This document shows, piece after piece, positions 1 through 11,445 of a stretch of 64,000 bases of DNA (position 1 is its first letter; each line of letters starts with the position of its first letter). Position numbers and translations under genes: made by a program. This DNA comes from Schistocephalus solidus (lineage: Eukaryota; Platyhelminthes; Cestoda; Diphyllobothriidea; Diphyllobothriidae): assembly GCA_017591395.1 (NCBI GenBank), contig WEDG01006644.1, positions 1 through 64,000 of the forward strand, in the 5' to 3' direction. The notes beneath the pieces were generated by a model that saw only the letters and a program-made list of their open reading frames with translations, ran no database searches and was not told the DNA's origin.

Positions 1-107
1 TTTTCCAGGGCGTCAAGGTCTAATTTCTTCATGCTTAAAGAGGGTTGTTCTAGTGGACGTTTTACGCGAAGAGGATGTTTGCGTCTAAGCACTGACTGGG
101 GTTTCAT
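1..107 (-). CDS. possible first coding exon of a gene running off the left edge
   Basis: On the minus strand an ATG (complement of 105-107) opens a frame that stays free of stops to the window edge, 35 codons. The peptide starts MKPQSVLRRKHPLRVKR, is rich in Lys and Arg, and continues into PSLSMKKLDLDALE. It lies outside any repeat I can recognise and its composition is protein-like. I do not recognise the family. A stop-free run of this length also arises by chance fairly often, so this is a candidate 5' coding part only. No splice donor is visible before the edge. Confidence 0.33.
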   Translation of the reverse strand, partial: MKPQSVLRRKHPLRVKRPLEQPSLSMKKLDLDALE

Positions 108-729
108 ATTGATTTTCAAATATAAGGATTTTTCAAATCGATAATACGAAAGGAAAATTGCCGCTAGTGACGTTTTGCGGAATAAAAGATGTAATATTTG
201 AAATATGCGTTTTAGGCAAGGCATGGCAAGCAAATATCTGCTAGGTAACGAGTTTTAAACTGAAAATAGAATAAGCGAAGAAGCTATGCAGGATGAAAAA
301 TTATATCAGCTGGTATACCAGTTACTGCAAATTATTCTTCGCTGGAAATAAGGTAAACTTAAAAATTTCAACTTTATTTCTAGAATTAACCTTTATATTC
401 CGTCCTTTTGACGAAAATCTGCGAGAACTTTAATGAGGCTATGTAGGGTGAAAAAGTTTAAAGACTTTATATTTTACCCTTTTGCAATTGCATTAACTGC
501 AATTGTGTGCAGCTGATAATGAGGTAGAAATACAATAAATTGTCAATAATACTGCTAATATTTTCAACAGGAAAAGAAGAAATCGGTTTAAAATTCGAGA
601 ATTCACTTATCTTCAAATTTGAACCAACCGCCTTCGAGCTTGACCTTGAACCTAATAGTACAGTGGTGTTTCTGACAACGTATGTGGGTTTGGAACGCTG
701 TTTGTCGGGTGATAGATAAAAGAACAGCC

Positions 730-1520
730 AACGCTTCTGTTTATAACCACAAGGGTTGTGAGAGATGAGGAACTCATCGTAGACAACAGGGTCAAAACGA
801 AGAGAGGAGGGTAGAGGTCACGAGATCATCACCGAGATGCAACCTTGCTGACTGCATAGCCCACCAACAAGGGGTAAAAAGATCAGAACCCGCTACGATC
901 ATCAAGAGATCCTGAAGACCATCGTCAGAGTTTCCAAATCGGAGGAAATTATCAAGGTTGTCAAGATTTGGCGATGATAGTTGAAATGGAGGGGACGAAA
1001 AAGTGACTGCGAAGATTGACTCTGCGGAGGATAATGGAAACATAGTTACAAACCAATGTAATATCAGGAAACTGTTCCTTTTCAAAATCCAAATAGTTGC
1101 GAGTTTGGGAAGGAAACAGACTATAAGGACTTTATATCTTCCGAAGTTAAATGTTTGCGTCATTTGGTTTTGAAAATCATTAATGTAGATGAAAACCTTA
1201 TTTCGAGTGGAAGATTATTTCAGGTGAAAGCATATTTGGAGGCAAAAAAGCTGAGAAGGGTTAGTTTTGGAGCTTAAGGCTGGTGAAACGATCGTGGAGG
1301 GATTACTAGTGACATAAGGTCGATCTACCGGTGTGAGAGCATTAATTCGTGAGAGATTTGGACTAGATTAAACGCGAAACAGGAAGCGGAGACCGGTTTA
1401 GAGTCTTCTAACCCAGAGAAATGTAATATTTGCTAACTGACATCTATCCGTATAAGAGATAGAGGATCCAGGAAGACAAAATAGTCTTCGAGTAAAAACC
1501 CTCTGAAATGTTTCAATCTT
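730..1520 (-). mobile_element. LINE-B 3' fragment (RT C-terminal region and 3' end)
   Basis: Read on the minus strand this matches the 3' part of the LINE-B copy at 46590-48870. Bases 1370-1470 correspond to the complement of 48470-48545, and 1120-1240 to the complement of 48680-48790, which encodes a ...NLPLEIRFSSTL-type peptide. The stretch 740-1060 matches 49645-49930 closely in the same orientation. There is no continuous reading frame. It is a 5'-truncated, decayed copy. Confidence 0.6.
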
Positions 1521-2920
1521 ACTGCGGCAAGAGGCGTTCATCAGCCCAACGTCAGGACAGCAGTAATCAAGGATGGAAAAAAAATATGCGGTGCAGTCCT
1601 TACTTTATATCCGGAAGGAAGAACTTATGTGATGTAAAACTGCATATCTGTGCAGCTTTTTGCACTGTTCATTAGAACCATCCGAAAGGCGAGAATTCGG
1701 ATATAATTTTCAACCAACCCAGTTTTACACGGTGAAGTTAAGGATAGGTTGCCAGCTCAGACCACCTCCAGGTGCATCTACTCATCCACTTGCTGCTGTG
1801 GAGCAGGCTATAGTGGTCGCACGAGTTAGCACCTATCCAAAAGAATAAGGCAACATGTCCCGGCATGGCTGAGATAAGGGGAATTTAAAAGCATAGACAG
1901 CGTTATTCTCGCACTCCTGGTTGCTTCCGGGCACCGCGTGGACCCTAACGAATTCTTTCGTGTGATTTATAAGGTGCAACCAAACTACCCCATTTCACTG
2001 GGTCAGCGACTGCTAGCAAACGCAGAAGCCACTACCATCTGTGTGGAAAGCCGGTTGTGTGCGCACAAAAGAGCCTGCTACAAGCTCCGCACTTAGTATA
2101 GCCAACGACAGCTTAATAACCTGCACTCCACGCCGTCTACTCTTCCCTCCCCTCCCCACGTGAACGACTCCAACAAACCCTTACTGCCGCTTAAATAGTT
2201 GTCTCATATCACCACCCCATCCCCTATTAAAACGACTTAATGTTATGACGAGACAAACATTAGTGATCATACGTCTTAGTTTGTACTCCGTTCCCAATGA
2301 TAATTTCCGAATGCACGCGTATGCTCGCTAACTAGTCTTCTGATTTAACTTTCACTAAAAACTCCAATTTAAGTCGGTGTTATATTATAAATAACCAAAA
2401 TAAGGCTAAATATAAAGGTACATAAGGAACAGTACACAGAAAAATGGAGAATAATACAGAATGATAAAAATACAGCAATCTCTGCTCAGTGAATTATTTT
2501 CCCAAAAGCAATACGATTTCTAATATTTGATTTTAACTTATTTTAATGAACGTAAAGCCAAAAATTCCGTTCTCTGAAGGGATATGTATAAAACGTTTTC
2601 TGCTTATGTTATGTTTATAAACTGTGCAAAACATAAGGTTTTGATATGTAGCTTTCAAAAGTGCATTAAAATGACTTGGATATCAAGAAGCTTTTGATTT
2701 TGTCCAATTCTAGACTGCTTTAACTTCAAAAAAGTGATTCTAGATCAAATCCTCTTTAGTAAATAGCTTTCTGTGCCTAGTATAAATTCACGAAACAATA
2801 TTACTGACCACAAATACCTGCGATAATAGCACCTTAAATTTCCATCCCCACATTATGATCGCACAATGCCAGCCTGGAAACCGTTGAGAAAGAAAAATAT
2901 CGATCTCTTTGATCTGGTGC
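1521..2920. other. no gene recognised; AT-rich sequence with one GC-richer block
   Basis: I see no credible exon, RNA or named element here. The part around 1900-2170 is richer in GC and may be an unclassified repeat. The only feature worth noting is a 19-base word at 2324-2342 that recurs with one mismatch, in the same orientation, at 4653-4671. Confidence 0.5.
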
Positions 2921-2924
2921 ATTG

Positions 2925-4250
2925 GATATAAGAATAAATATTTGATTAGCACCGGCAAGGCACTGTCTAAGCAAACATTAACGAAATAAAGTGATGACAA
3001 TATGTGCATATAAAATTTACAAATACTTAAAAAATGTAGACAGAACATGTCCTGCAAGGTCAACAGTTAGTGATGTTTTGAAATTAATGGGGAACCAGAA
3101 AAATGGGAAGTGAAATATAGTTGACGGACTTAAGGATTTAGGTTATGGTATTAAAACAGACTACGCTGAATAAGCTTAACTTATTTCCGATATTCCAGGA
3201 ACTCATGGTTAAGGCTTCTCGGGACATTCTGGATTAACCATGGCCACGGGGCCACACGGAGCCCGGAGGATTTCATCGAGTTTGCCTGTTAAATTCACCG
3301 GCATAGTCATCCGTACAACGTCAAAAGCAAACACACGTGATTGGACCTCATAAAGGATTTCTTTAGATAACGAGTGGTACGACTATGAACTCGCTATCAA
3401 GCAAGATGTCTAGCATCGACAGCATTTACGATTTTTAAAGAAGCCTTCATCGCATAACATTTAACAAAAGATGACAATCACAATATGATATTTGATAGCC
3501 AGCCTTGTAAAGTCTTTCTGGTGATTCTCTTTCGCATGTTTTCCCAGTAATCAGAGACAAATTGCCTTCAATTGTGCTCAGTTTTCATTCTAATGCATTT
3601 TAAATGTCTAAAACTTTATAGTCACTGTAAATATACAAAAATTAACTAATTTTAATAGCGCCATCAAAATACAACATTTAATGACTTAGTCCCCTCGAAA
3701 CCCCCATGAAAAATGATGTCTCCTTATATCACCAATCATCCAAACGATAAAGTCATTCAGACGTACACATTCGGTGGTTCACAGTCTAAAATTCTGCCGT
3801 TTCGTTGGATACTTACAATCATCGGAATTCAATTCTGGATCCAAAGATTCTGTTGCCTCAAGTTTCTTGACGCATTTTCAAGAGATCTTGTTTCATACGC
3901 CTAAGTGATCAAGATCTCTACGTTTCATTATCTCATTCTGAAATGATACTGCAGTATTACCCTTCTCTACCACCTGAACTTATTTTCCCAAGCAGTTTTT
4001 ACCTACCTTAGATTCGAAAATGAAGGCCTATTGAACTCTGCCTCCATTTTTAAGGTAAGAGTTTTTTTCACTGCCTATTTTTCTAGTTCAGCATTAATTT
4101 CAAAACATCGCTAACTGTTGACCTAGCAGGACAAGTTTTGTCAACATTATTAAGTATTTGTACATTTTATCTGCACACATTGTCATAACTTTATTTCGTT
4201 ACTAATGTTTGTTTAAACAGTGCCTTGCCGCTGCTCACCAAATATTAATT
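2925..4250. repeat. long inverted repeat, arms 2925-3120 and 4060-4250
   Basis: The left arm (about 2925-3120) reads nearly the same as the reverse complement of 4060-4250. Matching blocks include GGCAAGGCACTGT, AACGAAATAAAGT and GATGTTTTGAAATTAATG, with only scattered differences over about 190 bases. The arms are separated by about 940 bases that contain dispersed repeat E. The layout could be the ends of a non-autonomous DNA transposon, or two opposed copies of one repeat. No transposase-like frame is visible between the arms. Confidence 0.65.
3170..3640 (+). repeat. dispersed repeat E, copy 1
   Basis: This stretch is similar along its length to 42430-42890 on the same strand. Shared words include GGACATTCTGGATTA, CGGAGGATTTC, ATCGAGTTTGCC (TTCGAGTTTGCC in the other copy) and TATAGTGACTGTAAATAT (TATAGTCACTGTAAATAT here). 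It has no long frame and I cannot classify it. Here it lies between the arms of the inverted repeat at 2925-4250. Confidence 0.6.
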
Positions 4251-4777
4251 ATAAATAAATTATAAAATCTCATTTGTGTACAGGCGAAACATTTTTTGCC
4301 AAAAATATTTGAAAAAAGCCCAATCGTCATTTAGGGGGGAGGGGTTATGGATTTTTGTATTCAAAAACGGTAACAATTTCCACTTGCTCCTATTGGTACC
4401 TGTAAAATAAGAAAGCCTCTGAAATAATACATGTAATGCGATTTTTATTAAAGTAAACAATCTGCATAGTTAGCATCGCAAAAAAAGTATCGATGAAAGA
4501 AATATCATCGAGTTTAATAACGAAAATTTACAAAGTTCACGTTTTCTTTGCGTATGATATCTTTGGACATGTGAGACCATCGGTGGTAATTCCTGGAGAT
4601 TAAATAATTCTAAGAAATATGTTGTACCTTATGGATTTTGTGCCCACTTACGCTCACTAACTAGTCTTCTGGATCCTTTGATGGGAATTTTCGCAACGCT
4701 GAATATTTTATACTTTTCTGTTATTTTATAAAACAACTGATGGCATCTTTTTAGTCACGTTTAAGTTTTTACTGCCC
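4251..4777. other. no gene recognised; AT-rich spacer
   Basis: AT-rich sequence with no supported exon, RNA or named repeat. The only notable item is the 19-base word at 4653-4671 shared in direct orientation with 2324-2342. Confidence 0.5.
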
Positions 4778-4820
4778 CCTAAACGCACTGCGTGGTAGAC
4801 GCGCCGGAAAAACACGGGGT
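4778..4820 (-). repeat. terminal fragment of repeat R
   Basis: The short run beginning CCCCCTAAACGCACTGCGTGG is like the start of the R copy at 53433 on the same strand. The match ends where LINE-A begins, so LINE-A appears to have joined or truncated an older R copy here. Confidence 0.4.
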
Positions 4821-7145
4821 CCACACTTTTCTCCTTTTGTTCCCCGTAAGAGAATAATTAATATCAAGGATGAAGTCTACCTCCCTATATCTTCCCACCT
4901 TAAACTGCGTAGACTCTCACGTCATTTTGATATATAAAATGACACTTCCGTACTTCCCTTGATTCAACTTATCTTTGAACAGTGACAGAAACTGTCTGAA
5001 TAAAAAATACCAGCCCATGAGGTCAACTTTTTCGAAAACCCTTCGATAAATTTTGTGAAACGCTTTTTGCGTACCGTGTAAGCGCAGAGAAAAACGCAGC
5101 ACAAAATACGTCGAGTCACCTAAGGAAACCATATATCTGACGCTATGTTGAAGGCTGATAGCTTCAATGCTTTCCTGCCCAGAACTTTCGGTGAACATTC
5201 TGTCGCTCCCATTCCGAAAATCCGGGTTTGAACCGGTACCGTACTCGAAACCATAACTTTTACCCTCTGGGATTTGACCGTAGCCATTCGGCGTTTTCGT
5301 CAATCTTACAGTCCTGGACCAGATGGTGTCACGGTCAGCATTCTAAAGGCTGATGCAAATGAAATATTGCCATCACTTATGTGTAAAATATTTAATCTTA
5401 CTCTTGAAAGCAAAACCTTCACTAATTTATGGAAGGAATCGCACTTCCTGCCTATAACTAGACATGGCCGCTCTACGTCATTTGACGAAAGAAGCCAATA
5501 ATTACACTTCGCGCAGCCTGGAAGATCTTGAAGACCTCGATAAAAGACGAGGTTATGCGTCACCTAACAGAGAATAATCTTTTTAATGCGGCTCAGCATG
5601 ATTTTCTTGAGAACAGATCTTGTGACACCCGCCAGCTCTCTTTATTTGATCATGTGCTACAAGCTAGACACTACGTTTTTGCCATTAATACCGGTTTTTT
5701 CGATTTCACTAAGGTTTTTTATTATGTTGACCAAGATCTCTTCCTGCTGGAACTTGCCTCCTAAGGCATAGGTACAAACCTTCTGAACATAATATCCTCC
5801 TATTTGGATGCTCACAAACAACGATTTTAAATTTCAACACAGATGTGAAGTGTGAAGTTATTCAGAGTAGCGCGCTTGGTGCACTCTCATTCTGCCTTTT
5901 TGTCAATGATGTTTCTGATCGTTTTCGGTAAGGTAATCCATTTATGTACGCTGGCTATTTAAAAATTGCCTATCGATATAAACCTGCCGATTGCAAAATC
6001 GTGCTAGAGCTCCTAAAAGGGTATTTCAGGTCTTTGCTTAGTGGTGCTGCACATGGCACCTTTCGCTTTCTTCGCACAAGTACACCATTATGGTTATTGG
6101 CGACAACCATCAGCTCCAGTAAAGCATAAACAGTCACGACCTAAATGTGCCCAGAGTTATAAAGGATCTGAGCGTATCATACTCTAGTGGTCTTAATCTG
6201 TCAGAGTACTGTGCCCTGATGGTCTCTAAAGCACGCCGAACAACTGGGCTTATTCTCAGAAATGTTAGAACCCTCAATATGAGAACCAGCCTTTATAATA
6301 TGATTGTCAGATCTGGTCTGGAATACTGCTTATTTCTGTTTAGCCTTCTGCACGCTTGTGAACGGAAGAAGATAGAATTAGTCCAGAATTTATTTACTAA
6401 CAGAGTTTTATCTTCAGAACACTGAAACCTGTCCTAAGAAAAACGCTTTGAGCTTACTAACCTCGGCCCGTAGTGGCTTCGCAGATTACAATAGGGTCTA
6501 TTTTTACTGTTTAAACATTTAAACATATGTACCTTTAACTCCCTTATTACTCTGAGGCAGCTAGACCACTCTCGGTGCACGAGTCATCCAGATGTACTTT
6601 TATTTCTTCCTCTGGCACGTACCGTTAGATACCGCCAATTTTTTCGGTAAACGATACAGCAATCTGAAATAAGCTACCCAGATATATCAAAATTTAACAA
6701 AGCTTTCATTTGTTTATGAGAGCTGTTCCTAGTTATCTACATTCAGGACATCTTTCACGAATTTTGGGTGCTGACTCAGTGGAATCTCTCTTCCATTCTG
6801 ATGGCGTTCGTGGACTCTGAATCCTGTGCCAGGCTTCATGCTGAGGGCAATATTTCTGGCTCTGCAGTCTGTAATCGGCGTTTTCCTCAGTCAACAGAAT
6901 GCAACCGTTCGCCGCACACCTTTTGCTGGTGCAGAATACCGGATTCATTACATTGAAGGGAGAAGGACTACACCTTGCACCTTTGTCAATCCTTTCCAGT
7001 CCCAAACATTAATCGTTCCATAAGTTGCAGTTTTTTCTCCTGAAAATGCTTGAAAGAATGATCAGGAGTGTTTCCTCTGTCAGCTTGATACTCTACTGTA
7101 TATCTCTTAAACTTGCCTGTAAACTGGCAATAAATTAATAAATCA
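4821..7145 (+). mobile_element. LINE-A copy, decayed, from the endonuclease-RT linker to the 3' end
   Basis: Plus-strand frames give RT blocks in order: RQSYSPGPDGVTVSILKAD (5294-5350), DFTKVFYYVDQDLFLLELAS (5703-5764), a YADD-region equivalent at 5944-6010, and a C-terminal thumb at 6147-6425 with LEYCLFLFSLLHACERKK. Frames are broken by many stops. The 5' join near 4820 still aligns with the complement of 59500-59700 in the near-complete LINE-A copy. The 3' end is ACTTGCCTGTAAACTGGCAA followed by TAAATTAATAAAT near 7140, the same tail seen at 57421. It is a dead copy. Confidence 0.75.
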
Positions 7146-7179
7146 AGGCGCAGCAGACAAAGACAGAATATGGGGAGTG

Positions 7180-7470
7180 CGTGACCAACATGGGCACCCG
7201 TAGATGCAGGCTCACGTCGCACTCGTTTTTTTCACTAAGTGGGAGATTATTCATCTGCATCCGACCGCACCTGTGGTCTTTTTGACCATGCCTTGACACC
7301 GGGCTCAGGCAGGTTAGCAAAGAGAGAGTGCGTTAGATGATGTGAACGCCTAATATCACTTAAAACTCGTTAATGTGCAAGTCCCCGTCCCTGCATCACC
7401 CATCTGTGGAGCATACGGTGGACATCGTCAGATTACGACGATCGAACTGACGTACAAATTTGGAGGATGT
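7180..7470 (-). repeat. repeat R, 5' part, minus strand
   Basis: On the minus strand this reads as the beginning of R: a TCGTAATCTGACGATGTCC-like start near 7440, GGGACGGGGACTTGC near 7390, and the hexamer-rich CTGAGCCCGGTGTCAAG block near 7300. The copy is more diverged than those at 28030 and 43330. Bases 7471-7739 beyond it hold no recognised feature. Confidence 0.55.
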
Positions 7471-7739
7471 AGCAATACCCTATTTCGCATAACATGAATT
7501 GTTTAGGACAATTAATTATCGTTCTTGAACTAGGCAGGCCACTGTACTTAGTTAATTACCATTTTTTAAGAATCGTATGTTCACTTTCCTCTGTTGCTTG
7601 ATAGAGTTAATGCTGAATTTGTATCGGCTTATGCACCCACAAGGGCTGATTATCAACACAGTAAGATGTGGGGGTAAAATGTAGCACAGGTAAGTCTAGT
7701 AAGCTAACATAAACTGAAAAGAATATAATTAAGATAAAA

Positions 7740-9312
7740 AAATCAAAGGCGTAAGGGATGGGAGCGAATGGGGAACAAGAACTTTACATAGTCTATTTCG
7801 ATTTCACCAAGGCCTTTGATCGTGTTGACCATGCCCTTCTTCTCCTGAAACTCTCCTCTTTCGGTATATGTGGTAAACTTCTGAGCTTGATATCTTCTTA
7901 CCTGAGCTCTCGTACACAACATGTTAAGATCTCCAATGCTATCTCAAACTCGGCACGTGTGCGGAGTGGAGTTATTCAGGGTAGTGTGTTAGGCCCGCTT
8001 TTATTTTGTCTTTTTGTCAATGATGTGCCAGGTTTATTTTGAAATGGTAGGCCCTTTATGTATGCCGACGATTTAAAAGTTGCCTATCGATACAAGCCGG
8101 CAGATCGCGACACCGTGCTTGATCTATTAAAAAATGATCTCGAGGCGTTTGCCCAGTGGTGCTGCACATGGCGCCTTTCCCTTTCTTGGCACAAATGTTC
8201 CGTTATGGTTGTCGGTGACAACCATCAGCCTCATCTTAGCATAGATGGCCACGATATAAATGTACCTGGCGTTGTTAAGGACCTGGGCATATCATATTCC
8301 AACGGTCTCAATCTTTCAGAGCATTTCGCCCTGATTGTCTCCAAAGCACGCAGAACTGCCGGGTTTATCCTCCGAAATTTTAAAACTATTGATATAAGAC
8401 TTCGCCTTTATTAAATGTACGTTAGACCTGGCCTGGAATACTGCTCGTTTCTATTTAGCCTTCTGCGCGCTAACGAACGGAAAGAAAAATAGAATCGGTC
8501 CAACACTTCTTCACGAAAAAGAATTTTTATCGTTGGAGCACCGTAATCTGTCGTATCAAGAACGCTGTGGGCTTGTTAACATTGATCCCTTTATGGTTTC
8601 GCCGAGTGCAGAAGGGACTATTTTTGCTTTTTAAGCTTTTGAATAATCGTACATTTTAATCCCCTTATCACTGTGAGGCAGCTTGACCATCCTCGGCGCA
8701 GCAGTCATCGCAATGTCTTTTTTTATTTCTTCCATTAGCTCGCATAGTTAAGTATCGACGGATATTTTCGGTTAATGCCATGGCCATATGGAATAAACTT
8801 CCCCATAATATAAAAGTCCAACGGAGTTAATCTTTGTTTAAGATAAACATTACTAGGTTTTTGCATTCAGAACAGTTTCCAAGAATTCTGGGCGCCGACA
8901 CGGTAGAATCTGTTTTCCTGTTCGACGGAGTGCGCGGCATCTGAACTCGATCCCAGGTGTTACCTTTGAGGGATACGGCACCGTCTCTGCAGCCTGCACC
9001 CGTTGACTTCTTCGGCAGACAGTGAGCGACCGTACACGGATGCTTTCTTGCCTGAGGCCGAATCCCGGTTCCTAGCAAAGACAGAGAGACTGCATACAGA
9101 CTGCAATTGTGTTAGCCCTTCCCTGATCTGAATTGCTATCATCCTTACAGGCGGCAGTTTTTTTCTCCTGAATAACATGAAAATAGGAAAAAAACACTTA
9201 TAATGATATATATTCAGGAGTTTTTTTTCACTGCCAGCCTCTACCCACTGAATATTTCACCTGACAATGCCTGTAAACCGGTATTAAATACAACTATTAT
9301 TATTATTATTAA
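7740..9312 (+). mobile_element. LINE-A copy, 5'-truncated, with the best-preserved RT core
   Basis: Two adjoining plus-strand frames carry the catalytic RT region. 7758-8042 has FDFTKAFDRVDHALLLLKL (first catalytic Asp) and RSGVIQGSVLGPLLFCLF. 8058-8414 has MYADDLKVAYRYKPAD, the YxDD active site, then DLGISYSNGLNLSEHFALIV. A single stop separates the two frames. The thumb continues to about 8700 with stops. The 3' untranslated part ends in a short (ATT)n run near 9310. The element is a non-LTR retrotransposon of the Jockey/CR1 group by motif. It begins inside the RT, so it is a typical 5'-truncated insertion. Confidence 0.85.
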
Positions 9313-9522
9313 GAAGTCTCCACGCTCAGTTTTTTGGATGGTGTGGTCAAACATGGTTATCATGCTGAATGTCACACCGTGGCCACACCAGCTGGCCACA
9401 TCCACTCACACTGTAGCCACGTCTTCCAAATGAACACTTTATAGTCAAACAAAGCTGGTGCTATCAGAAGTGAGGTAAGGCTCTTCCTTCTGGCTTAAGT
9501 GTTTTCACACCTTTTTTATCAG

Positions 9523-9762
9523 CTATCTTTTCGAAGTTGTTGCTCACTTCTTATGCAAACACTCCATATTATATCGTTTGTATTCCACGGAGATGCAGAT
9601 TTTCTTGGAAAATAGGCTTGCTGAAGCGTTGTCACAGTTTGACAAGTATTCCGTCTTGTATCGGGTTATCTATCTTTGGAGAATTTTTCCATTTATTTTA
9701 AAAGTATGCACTGTTAGTCCAAGTCAGTTCATTCAAAAGAATGCTTATAGATTCATTGGCGT
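9523..9762 (+). CDS. candidate internal exon, possible CID-like protein
   Basis: A pyrimidine-rich tract ending TTTTTTATCAG precedes 9523, and a strong donor GTAAGT follows 9762. Between them one frame is open for 79 codons. It starts YLFEVVAHFLCKH, and contains LENRLAEALSQFDKYS and LYRVIYLWRIFPF. The pattern resembles the C-terminal helices of the CTD-interaction domain of U2SURP/SR140-type splicing proteins as I remember them, where a Lys/Arg-Val...Trp...Ile/Val-Tyr/Phe-Pro helix occurs. That link is inference and weak. No repeat family covers this stretch. Splice phases are 1 base in and 2 bases out; I could not find matching neighbours. Confidence 0.35.
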
Positions 9763-10479
9763 GTAAGTTTTTTTTATAAATTTATATACGCATGAAACCG
9801 CTCAATGCTTTTTTGCGTGGACAAGTTTATGAACTAATATGCCCGTCTGACTATGTTACTGCTATGGATATTGTGGTCTGTATCACTGCGAGTTTTTGTT
9901 TTCTTCTGTCCCGTGCTACCACATATAATATCTTGGGGTGGCTGATTTCTGTGGAGGAAAGGCCATATTTTGGTTAAATTGCTTATTCTCATTTCCTAAC
10001 TATGTCAGAGTAAACGAGTTACTTCTTGCGAATTTCTAATATTGGTGTTATTCTTGGTAAGCTTTGTATAAAAATATTTCACTGCCACTTTCCTGGAAAT
10101 GTAAACTAACCTCCTAAAAGTTAGCAGGAGCTGTGTTAAGAATGCTGAAAACTGCAGTGTCTAAATGCATGACACTTTATGTCTCATAAGAAGGAATAGG
10201 CCGCATTTATCTTTCAATTAAGGACGGATACCTCGAACTCACTACATGCAGTCGTTTTCATTACCCAATTTTTACGTCTCCAGAACATGCTGCTTAAAAT
10301 AATTCCAATCTAACAATTTTCGTCAAATAAATATGAAGCGTAGATCGGGCAAGTAGCGAAAACTCCCAGGTATAAAGTGCGTTTAGTTTGGTCTCGAATG
10401 ATTGTGGTTAGTTGGGAGAAAATCCATACCCATAGCACAGAGCAGGATTAACTGAAGGGAATAAAACTAAATTTTTCAG

Positions 10480-10712
10480 ACTTCACGGTTTTAAATGACG
10501 TCGGTGATCTGCAGCAGACCAAGTTACATGGACAAATAGTTGGTAGCCAACAGCTGAAAAATTTACCCGCTGGATGGTGGAGAACGGATTCAGCAACTTT
10601 ATTCACGGACTTAGACCAAATAGAGACAATAGCAAACATGAATTGCATCACCACAGAAGATATATTTAGTGGATTCAACACTCCAAAATTGTCAAAGTTG
10701 TTCAGAATGTAG
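10480..10712 (+). CDS. candidate terminal exon, family not recognised
   Basis: After an acceptor-like TAAATTTTTCAG (ending 10479) one frame is open to a TAG at 10710-10712, about 76 codons. It reads FTVLNDVGDLQQTKLHGQ, then NLPAGWWRTDSATLF, DLDQIETIANMN and EDIFSGFNTPKLSKLF. The composition looks like real protein and no repeat covers it. The acceptor needs a preceding exon ending in phase 1, which the candidate at 9523-9762 does not supply as drawn. It could belong to the same gene with a missed exon, or be a relic. Confidence 0.33.
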
Positions 10713-11013
10713 GAAGCAACTGGTACTTAGTTTAAACCAGAATGGTTTTGCCAAATTTTTAGTTCAAGTAATTTATTTCAGATAGCAATGACTATAACAG
10801 AAAGGAACTGACGGTATTTAACGAAACATGACTACGCCTAGTGTGCTCCAAAAAAAACAGTGAATTGAAAAATGAAAAATTGGAAACCTAAATAGTAACA
10901 AGCGCCTGTAATCGGAAAATAAAAAAGGTTAAAACTGACAAGCTCATAACGTCCATCATAAAGCATATGTTAGTGTTCTGAAGTGAAAACACAGGAAAAC
11001 ACCTTAGTTCAGT

Positions 11014-11445
11014 ATAGTTTAGTTTATTTAAGTGCAATAGACACTGCCTTTGAAGACCCTATTAAAAAGCCGTATATACAATATTGTAGTTGAAATACAA
11101 GTTACTGCAAAGGAGTGAGTAACATTTTCACGCAGAAAGAAAATAGTTTTGTAACAGTGGAATCTAGGCCAGTCATCCTGAAGAACCGACGAGGATCTAC
11201 GTCAAATAATAGATATCATCATTAACTGTTTGTATGTGCAAAGTTTTAACGATGCAGCAGTGACTTCCTGTGAGAATGAATTGTTTTTGTCAAGCGAAAT
11301 TAAATCCTGTTGATGTTTGAAAATGTCTGTCGTGTCCACCCATATGACGTTCTGTGAAAGTCCGCTCCAGGTACCCACAACTCACAGCGAAAATGAGTGG
11401 CGATGAACATCTAGATGGGATAAGGCTCTTCAAAGATATTGCAGT
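11014..11445 (-). mobile_element. LINE-C 3' fragment, second copy
   Basis: The stretch 11110-11400 repeats 11480-11710 at roughly three quarters identity in the same orientation, for example GTCGTGTCC and CCAGGTACC against CTAGGCACC. On the minus strand this is the C-terminal tail and 3' end of LINE-C. The end at about 11014 is a short degenerate CAGTATAGTTTAGTTTAT run like the tails of the copies at 54843 and 55798. Confidence 0.55.

Noticed and set aside
3700..3904. Plus-strand 63-codon frame, and a minus-strand KKLEATESLDPELNSDD peptide before a GTAAGT donor
   Set aside because: The plus frame has no domain or splice context. The minus peptide is short, with an upstream stop and only a weak acceptor, so neither is strong enough to annotate.
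9792..9977. 61-codon plus-strand frame after the candidate exon at 9523
   Set aside because: Possible acceptors inside it do not fit the phase of that exon, and the peptide is hydrophobic without a recognisable domain.
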